Shown here one piece after another: positions 56,938 through 64,000 of a DNA stretch of 64,000 nt. This stretch comes from Salvator merianae. Its lineage: Eukaryota > Chordata > Lepidosauria > Squamata > Teiidae. Both the position numbers and the translations under genes were made by a program. The notes beneath the pieces were generated by a model, which was not told where the DNA came from, did no database searches, and saw only the letters and a program-made list of their open reading frames with translations. The first letter of the stretch is position 1. The number at the start of each line of letters is the position of its first letter. The stretch lies in the NCBI GenBank assembly GCA_003586115.2, contig QVOM02000112.1:50528212-50592211 (forward strand). The letters are read 5' to 3'.

Positions 56938-59159
56938 GTAAGTTGATCAGTTTTAATGTAGTTCATTTATATATTGAATTGCTATTTTTATTTATTGAAT
57001 TTGACTGATGTAGAGCAAAGCTGCACATGTCTACCTAAAAGTAGCCTTCACTGAATTTACAGTGCAAGTCTAACCTAGATGCTGAAATCAGTATACAAAA
57101 CCTCTCTCACAAAAATAGATGATGATTTTTATTATTTCAGAAAACAGGGAAACTGGGAAAAGCTATTCTTAAAGCAACAAAACTCTACCTGACTGCCAGT
57201 TGTTCTTGGCTGCACTATTTGGAACAGTCTTTTTCTAACGCATATCTGTAAACACAGCTCATGACTTCATACATACCTGAGCATACAGCAAGCAATTGCA
57301 TGTCCCAATTGTATGGTGGAAACTGAGACAGCAGCACTGCATGTTAGTGGGATGGTTGTGTTGAGTGGATTGTGATTTGGCATCCTCCATTGTAGTAGGA
57401 GCAGTTGCTATACAGGAGAGTGCCAGATATAGATGCAATACCCATTCAGTTATTTAAAAGAAACAGTCAGTGTTTTAATAGTTCTATGTAAACAAATATA
57501 GAACATTTCTTTGTTGCCTGAAGATTAGAAAAAATCTATGTACAAACCTATACCAAAGAAGAGAAATGCTAGGGAACATTCAAGTTACTGGACCACCATA
57601 CTGTTTAATTGTCCAAGTAAAACTGCTTAAGAATTTGGACGGAAGAATCGTACATGGGGAGAGGACTGCCACAGACACACAGCAGTTTTCATAAAAATAA
57701 AGGGACACAGGATCAGATAACTAATATAAGGTGCATAAATGTAAAGAGCAAAAGAGTAATAGAATGTAACCTTTTTTCTTTGCCTGCTACAAGCTTTTGA
57801 TGTATAAATCACATTAGTATCTGTATGTAGAATGCATTAAGGATAATGAGGATGCCAACACCTGATTATTCTTCTCAGAAACCTTTATTGTGAGTTGGAG
57901 GGTACAATAAGAACCGAATTAAGTGATTCAGAACAATATATTGTTCCTATACTGTTCAATTTGTACAGCAAATGCATCATAAGAGAGGTCAGTTGGAATT
58001 CCAAGTGGGGATTGAAAGTTCTTCTAAGTCACTTGGGAGGAATGTGCTGCCTTCTGCTACTCCAACCTAATGTGACAGGAGGTGCTAACTATCAACCATA
58101 ACAATCCTTTTGGCACCACTTTCCTCTCGGTATTTTTTCATTGCACTCCACCCGATGATAGCTTCTAAATTCTCTTATCAGCACTCAGAGAGATCGCTTC
58201 GGAGCATGTTGTCATCAGGACTTAATGGACTCGTCATCCGTCATCTCCCCTTACCAGGCAGAGGCCTCAAGCAAGTGATTGGGGGAGGCTGCCCTACTGG
58301 GCTACTTTCAACTTTGGTTCTCCAGACGGCCATCCACAGGAGCATGTTCAGGGCTCCAGAGGTTGGCAGCCTCCATCTCTAATGCTTACTAGGAACCCTG
58401 CTGGGGAACAGAACCTCCTGACCCTGGCCACAGCATTGAGGTCAGTGTTGATTGGCTTTCTGAGGAGCCGTGCGGAATTGTCTGGTCTGAGGATGAAAGC
58501 GTTGTTGATTCTGGGCCAGTGCCCCTGTTATCATCCCTCTCCCCAAGCCACTCACTCACGAGATTTAGCTCTCAGTAGCATCCAGGTGTGCCTTGAGTCT
58601 GTTCCCAGTCCCCTCTCAGAATTAAATTCAGGATCTCTCTTCAGCCTCTCAAGTGGTTTCATCCACCCTCCCATACAGGGCCCTCATCTTTTCATCCTCA
58701 GTAGATTCACATTACTAATACCCTGCTGGGGAACACCATGCAATTCTGTGAGAGGCAGAGTTCTCACAGACACTCCTCCATGATTCCAGTTCTTGGCACT
58801 GTAAAAAGCTGAGAAAACACAAGAGAATCCCATAGAGTTAAATAGTCAAGCAGCAAAAAAATCTTCTGGCAGGCAACCTTGTCCTTCTCAGAGTCATCAT
58901 CCATATCCATTATCTACAGCCCTACTTGGGGATGCTCTAGTTCTTGGACCATCCAATAACATCTCAGTAGGGTGAGTGTTGGTTTTCCCAGCCTGTGCCA
59001 CCATTGTAGAGCAACAGTCAAGATCACAAGCTAGGATTGTTGAGACAGATCAAGTCTCTTTGCACTCCACAGATCAAGTCTCTTTGAACTTCAAATTCTG
59101 CACACAAACATGGGAAATCTAAATCTTCCAACTGAAGGAGAGGTTTCCTTCCTCCTTGA
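56938..59159 (+). other. HSF2BP: HSF2BP intron, 5' part
   Basis: No further HSF2BP exon was recognised. Frames at 58110-58790 look random. Part of the 58.1-59.1 kb interval may be the undetected 5' end of the DIRS-like element. Confidence 0.6.
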
Positions 59160-62100
59160 GTTTCAGTTATTCTTCTTCGTGTTCTGTTTCGCAATCCTCA
59201 TCTAATTCGGATCTTGATTTGTCCCATGGTCAATTTGAAGGGAAGAATTTTTTTGGATGAAGGAGAGATGTCTGACAGGGAGAGCGCTCACCTCCAATCC
59301 TTCGCCTAAGTTATTTGAGATGAAGGATTTCTCTGCCCACAGTGATGGCTGCCTTGGATTTGTCTGTCAAACCTATGGAACCAGATTTGTCAGCAGCAGA
59401 AACAGAGACTCTTTCTGGTGCTGCCCTCACACCATTAGTTCTTCATGTTCCAGATTTATTGCAGAAAATGATTTTGTCTGAGTGGGAGACTCTGGCATAG
59501 TTTAGTTTAGAGAGCCTGATATGTGGTCCATCCCTCTGGTTGTTGCCTTAGTGGCTCAGATGATGATTGTCCTTTGAAGGATGTAGGGTTCAGGAAGCTG
59601 GAACTTGCCTTATATAAAAGCTTTGAGGCAGATTCTGTGGCCATGAGAGCATCGACCGACATTTTATTGTTCACCAGGGCTGGGATCAAATCGACTGATA
59701 AGCTGTTTTGGAATGGCAGTGTTTCTTCCTCTGGAGACCCCGCCTTCAAGGATATCTATAGAGTCTAAGCTCTGGTTGCTGATTCGGACTTAGAAGCTAT
59801 GGTCTTATCTGCGAGATCCATTGCCTGTTTCATTTCTGATCAATGTTCTTTATGACTCAAGTTCTGATCAGTGGATGCCAGAGCCTGTAACATTGTGGCC
59901 ACGAAGCCTTTTAGAGGTGTGAAATTATTTGGAAAGCATGTTCTGGATAGCATATTAATGGACACTAAAGATAAAAAGAAAGCCATGCCGTCTCACTCTG
60001 GCTTTTCCAGCTTGCCCAGATGCAAAGAAACAAGATTCTCCAGAAGGCAGCATTCTTTTTGACTCTCCAGAAGGTCTTCCTTTCGTCCCAGGGATGGCCT
60101 ACAAAAGTGACCATCCTGGAACCATTTTTGCTGCTTAACAGAGCAGTCCTTGGCAAGATCAAACCCCTCAGGCAAAGTGGAGGCAATAGTCTGCAGTAGC
60201 AAGTGGGAGGGAGAATTGGGACTGCTTCCTGGGCTGTGGATGTTACAGATTCCTGGGTTCCCTTGTTTCCTGCATGCACTTTAAACATAAGATTGTTTTT
60301 CAGATCATCAAGCATCTGATAGATATAGGAGCCATTGAGAAGGCACTTTTGCACTCCAGAGATTCTGTGGTATATTATATTTTTTCCCTTGTTCCAAAAA
60401 AAAAAAAGGGGGTGAGTGGAGAACTTTACTAGATCTGAAAAATGTGAACTGTTCTTTAAATAAGTTACAGTTCAAAATAGTACCCCTTGCCTCAGTAATG
60501 GCAGCCATCCACGAAAGGGACTGGATGTGTTTGTTGGATTTCTCCAAGGCTTATCTCCATATTTTGAGTCAAGAGTGTAGTAGGTGGTTCCTTTAGTTTT
60601 GTGTGCTGGTTCCACTCTTTGGCAGTTTAGGGTAACCCCATTCAAGTTGGCCCTGGTCCCCAGAGTTTTCATCAAGTTGCTGGCTACACTAATGGAGTCT
60701 TGGACAGGGTTAAACTGTCCCTTGAGAGTCATGGTTTTCTGACCAATTCTAGCAAGAGTGTGTTGGAGCCTTCTCAAAACATTTTCCATTTGGGAGTATG
60801 ATTAATATCAGGACGTTTTCAATTAGGCCCTTCCAGGAAAGAGTGGACAGTTTAGTTTTTTCTGCTCAATTGGTCCTTTCAGGATGTGTGCAGGATGTTG
60901 TTGTCATCTTTGTTAGGCAAAATGATTTCAGTCATTGACCTTTGCCCATGGCCACGTTTTCATGCAAGTACTCTACAGTAATTTCTGCTACTGTTTTCCA
61001 TGTTTTTTAACCTAGGGGAATCCTGTAAGGTGATCATATCAGAGGAGGTTTGCTCTTCCCCTCAAGCGGTGGGGCTCCCCCAGGAACCTAGAGGCTGGGT
61101 GCCTCATAGCTCCCCCTCCCAAGGTAGTTGCTACTACTGATGCAAGCCTTTTTGGGTGGGGTGGGCATTGTTAGGGAAGACTAGCACAGGGTCATTGGTT
61201 GGTGCTGGAATCTGCCAACTCCAACTGACTTGAACTAAAGGTAATTTTTCTAGCATTTCAGGCATTTGTGGACCTCACTGTACATTCCCAAGTTTTGGTA
61301 GTGATTGATAATGCTACCACCAAAGCCCACATCTCCAGGCAAGGGGGTACAAAATCAGAATCATAGAAATTTTTATATGGGCACAAGGTAGGCTTCTCTC
61401 TCTTGTAGCTCACCGTATCAAGGGAGAACTTAATTCCATTGCTAATGCCCTCAGCCACAAACAGCTTTCATCTGCTGAGTGGTCCCTGCAATGACTCTGT
61501 TTTCCAACAGATTGTCAGAGCGTGGGACCATCCTTTGATAGAGCTCTTTGTATCAGTGAACTTCAGAGTTTCAGTTTATCTGTCCAGATTCAGAGACCCT
61601 CAAGCAGCAGGGATAGATGTCCTAACTCATCCTTGGCCTAGGTCTCTCCTGTGTGCTGGTCATTACCCATTTGCTTTGCGAGATTTGGGCAGAGAAGGTA
61701 GAGGTAATTCTGATAGTGCCTTTTTGGCCCATGCACCTATGATTTCCCCTCCTGCAGTATATGTGTCTCCATTTCACCTGCCATCATGACCAGACCTTCT
61801 GTCACAGGAGGGAATCTTGCATTTGGATCCAAACTAGTTAAAAATAGCTGCCTGGAGGCTCATCAGGTAAAATTCTCCAAAGTGGTCTACCATACACAGT
61901 GATAAACACTATCCTGAAGGATAAAACTCATCTACAATTTGAATCTATACTTCCACCTGATGATCGTTTTGTAGATGGCAAAGTCACAGAAGATATGTTC
62001 ACTACAGGCATCAGTCTTAGAAATTCTGGCCTTCCTCTAGAAAGGGGTCAAAATGGGATTAAAATATAATGCTGTTCAGCAACAAATGAGCACTTTAGCA

Positions 62101-62462
62101 ACAGGTTTTGATGCAGGCAGCTCAGATGCCTTAGCTGCTCAGATTTTTGTCAGACTTTTCTTTAAGGAGGTGAAGGCAACATCTACTCCAGCAAGGTACC
62201 ACTTCTAGTATATAAACTGAATAAGGTACTTTTGGCTCTTACTTCTTCACCATTTGAGCTTTTGAGAGAGGTCTGTTAACACTGCTGACTTACAAGGTGA
62301 CATTTCTCGTAACAGTAATATCACTGAAGAGAGTTTCTGAGGTAAACACTCTTTCCATTGAGCGAGGCTGTTTAAAGTTTACACTTGACTCAGTGGTTCT
62401 TCAAACTGTTCCAGACTTTAGACCTAAGGTGGATACCTCTTTCCATCAGGATCAGAAGACCT

Positions 62463-62643
62463 GGGCCCTTTCTGCACTTGGCCTTATTGTGTATTATATC
62501 CCAGAATAGGGACCTGCTATCCACATGCTAGTGCAATCTATGAAAGGTCTTGCCCAGGGCCTACCATAGTCTGCACTAGCATGCAGATGACAGGTCCCTA
62601 TTCTGAGATATAATCTAGAATACATCAAGTGCAGAAAGGGCCC
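62463..62643. mobile_element. Palindromic MITE inside the DIRS-like recombinase
   Basis: Left GGGCCCTTTCTGCACTTGG and right CAAGTGCAGAAAGGGCCC are inverted. The inner AGAATAGGGACCTG and CAGGTCCCTATTCT also pair, and CATGCTAGTGCA pairs with TGCACTAGCATG near the centre. It interrupts the recombinase frame between FHQDQKT and LPSFNSR. CTG on both sides may be a 3-bp target duplication. It is related to 38961-39073. Confidence 0.85.
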
Positions 62644-63134
62644 TGCTTGCCATCCTTCAATTCAAGATCAGTTCACAGATTGGAGCACTTCTGGCGCAAT
62701 TTGGATGCTCAGAGGGTAGTCAAGGTATATTTGAAACAGACTCGGCCTTTCTGCAAGTCTTTGTTAGTCCTTTTTTATCCAAGAAAGATGGGCCAAAAGG
62801 CATCGAATTTGACCTTTGCATCCTGGATCTGCTCATGTATAGTGAGTCTGTACAAGGAACTGAATTTAGACCTGTCAGACAAGATCATGGCTCATTCCAC
62901 GCATTCTGTCACCACTTTGGCTACCTTCATGTCCTAAGCTTCTGTCATTGAAATATGCAGAGCTGCTACATGGCAGTTGCTGTCTACCTTCTCCATGCAT
63001 TACAAGATCAGTTGGCTGATGCTGTCTTCAGTCAAAGGGTTCTCCCAGCAGGTGATGACTCTCTAGACCATACTCAAGTGAGTACTGCTGGGGTACATCC
63101 CATTAGTGCATTCCTCCTGAGTGATTTTGGTGAA

Positions 63135-63163
63135 AGACAAATTGGTACTTACCATGAGGTTGT
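63135..63163. repeat. DIRS-type inverted repeat, arm 1
   Basis: This 29-nt arm is complementary to 63682-63710 at 26 of 29 positions; the shared core is ACAAATTGGTACTTAC. A direct repeat, CCCATTAGTGCATTCCT, precedes each arm (63099-63115 and 63645-63661). Confidence 0.85.
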
Positions 63164-63173
63164 CATACTCTAA

Positions 63174-63397
63174 GGACCCAGTCACACTTCAGTTTTAATC
63201 CAACTTCAGTCCACTTTTGGGATTGAAAGAACACATCAGGAAAGTGACTAATGATTTTCTTTTCACGTTATCTAATCTAAAGGTGGATTTTCTGGGTTCG
63301 ATCGTGCTGAAAGAAAACATCTTATTACTTCTCTGATGTGCTCTCTCAGTCTGAAAGTGGACCAAAGTTGGATTAAAACTTAGGTGTGACTGAGCCC
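63174..63397. mobile_element. PIF/Harbinger-like MITE, best-preserved copy
   Basis: A 224-bp foldback element with ends GGACCCAGTCACAC and GTGTGACTGAGCCC, flanked by TAA at 63171-63173 and 63398-63400. Subterminal TTTTAATCCAACTTCAGTCC pairs with GGACCAAAGTTGGATTAAAA. TAA is the preferred PIF/Harbinger target. It is inserted between the two DIRS inverted arms. Confidence 0.85.
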
Positions 63398-63681
63398 TAA
63401 GTCAGTGGGGAAGGAATTCAGGCCCTCTTGTATCTAGAGAGATGGTGGGAAATGTTGATGTAGTTCGGGTGAGGATTGATTTCTCATCTCCCTCAATTGT
63501 TACTTCAAAGGTTCTGTTTTCTGAGGGGTGTTCACTCATTTTTTTTGTTTGTTTGTTCAGAGTTTTTTATTGGTTCAGGTTTAGAATTGATATCAGCTTT
63601 GTGCTCCTTTGAATGTCACATCACATTGTAGGAGCAGGATGCAACCCATTAGTGCATTCCTTCCTTGTTGATTTGAGAACC

Positions 63682-63710
63682 ACAACTTCACAGTAAGTAC
63701 CAATTTGTCT
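63682..63710. repeat. DIRS-type inverted repeat, arm 2
   Basis: The partner of 63135-63163, ending ACTTCACAGTAAGTACCAAT then TTGTCT. It marks the probable right end of the DIRS-like element. Confidence 0.85.
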
Positions 63711-63711
63711 G

Positions 63712-64000
63712 CTCACAATTTAAGATATGAAGATGACACCAAGATTAGTTAAAAGTAATGAAGATTTAGAAGAACTCCTTAGGAAAGTGAAAACAGTGCA
63801 AAATCTGGATTAATGCTAAATATTAAAAAATGAGTATCAACTAACATGATGAAGAATTTACAGTTGATGGTCAAGAAATGAGATAGTAAATCATTTTGTT
63901 CTCTTAAATTGTCAAATAGACAAAAGTGGATAGTGTATTGCAAAATTAAGAGGAAGAATAATCCTAGGGAACAAGGCAATGACAAGTTTAGACAAGATTG
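63712..64000 (+). mobile_element. BovB (RTE) LINE fragment at the window edge
   Basis: Frames give YEDDTKIS (compare YADDTTL), EDLEELLRKVKTVQ, FTVDGQEM and, shifted, a segment matching LLGSxIDKSG..KLRGRIILGNKAMTSLDK. This is the reverse transcriptase active site and following region of BovB. Stops and shifts are present, and it continues past 64000. Confidence 0.75.

Larger units (their letters stand above)
59160..63708 (+). mobile_element. DIRS-like tyrosine-recombinase retrotransposon, degraded
   Basis: Order of recognisable parts: a gag-like segment at 59860-60000 (PFRGVKLFGKHVLDSILMDT, DKKKAMP); reverse transcriptase at about 60410-60560 (LLDLKNVNC, DWMCLLDFSKAYLHI); RNase H at 61130-61350 (TTDASLFGWG, VLVVIDNATTKAHISRQGG); then FQQIVRAWDHPLIELF and SRFRDPQAAGIDVLTHPWPR; and a tyrosine recombinase at 62290-63010 (RVSEVNTLSI, FRPKVDTSFHQDQ, HRLEHFWRNLDAQRVVKVYL, AHSTHSVTT, ICRAATWQL-like). 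Stops and frameshifts are many, and the catalytic HxxR is HSTH. Inverted 29-mers at 63135-63163 and 63682-63710 fit DIRS terminal/internal complementary repeats. The left end is undefined. Confidence 0.85.

Noticed and set aside
57140..57210. Possible next HSF2BP exon after ATTATTTCAG
   Set aside because: The translation (KTGKLGKAILKATKLYLT) does not match the expected continuation EKLALRQQLNEAKQQ, and no fitting donor was found.
58110..58783. Two frames (90 and 133 residues) considered as a DIRS gag N-terminus
   Set aside because: I could not match them to gag with confidence. They may be intron or the eroded 5' part of the element.

Overview
The window is vertebrate nuclear DNA, almost certainly from a squamate reptile (lizard or snake). 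It has spliced genes with GT..AG introns, CpG-rich promoters and several sauropsid repeat families: CR1 and L2-like LINEs, tRNA-derived SINEs, hAT and PIF/Harbinger-type MITEs and DIRS-type tyrosine-recombinase retrotransposons. Three fragments of the RTE element BovB, which is abundant in squamates and largely absent from birds, turtles and crocodilians, give the squamate call. The species cannot be named from the sequence.

Three protein-coding genes are recognised, in the same order and relative orientation that I recall for human 21q22.3. (1) PDXK, pyridoxal kinase, minus strand: only coding exon 1 (235-327), inside a CpG-rich promoter; the rest lies beyond the left edge. (2) RRP1B, a nucleolar ribosomal-RNA processing protein of the Nop52 family, minus strand: all 16 coding exons can be placed between 44347 and 16308. 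Every splice phase agrees and the product is a 741-residue protein, close to the human length. (3) HSF2BP (MEILB2), a meiotic BRCA2-localising factor, plus strand: the first coding exons (about 45.9-56.9 kb), continuing past the right edge. RRP1B and HSF2BP are divergent, with start codons about 1.6 kb apart and a separate promoter in front of each.

The layout is: 1-1.1 kb, PDXK exon 1 and promoter; 1.1-16.3 kb, intergenic DNA with repeats; 16.3-44.35 kb, RRP1B, whose 7.9-kb intron 8 is packed with retrotransposon remnants; 44.35-45.9 kb, the divergent intergenic region; 45.9-64 kb, HSF2BP 5' exons and large introns. These introns hold a complete palindromic hAT element with an 8-bp target duplication and a 235-nt A homopolymer, and a degraded DIRS-like element that carries two younger MITEs.

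I found no new biological system of the defence or operon kind. The most unusual items are the hAT palindrome with its long A run, the two decayed tyrosine-recombinase retrotransposon copies, the RRP1B protein mixing features of human RRP1 and RRP1B, and the in-frame alternative first exons of HSF2BP. Most long reading frames in the window are non-coding.
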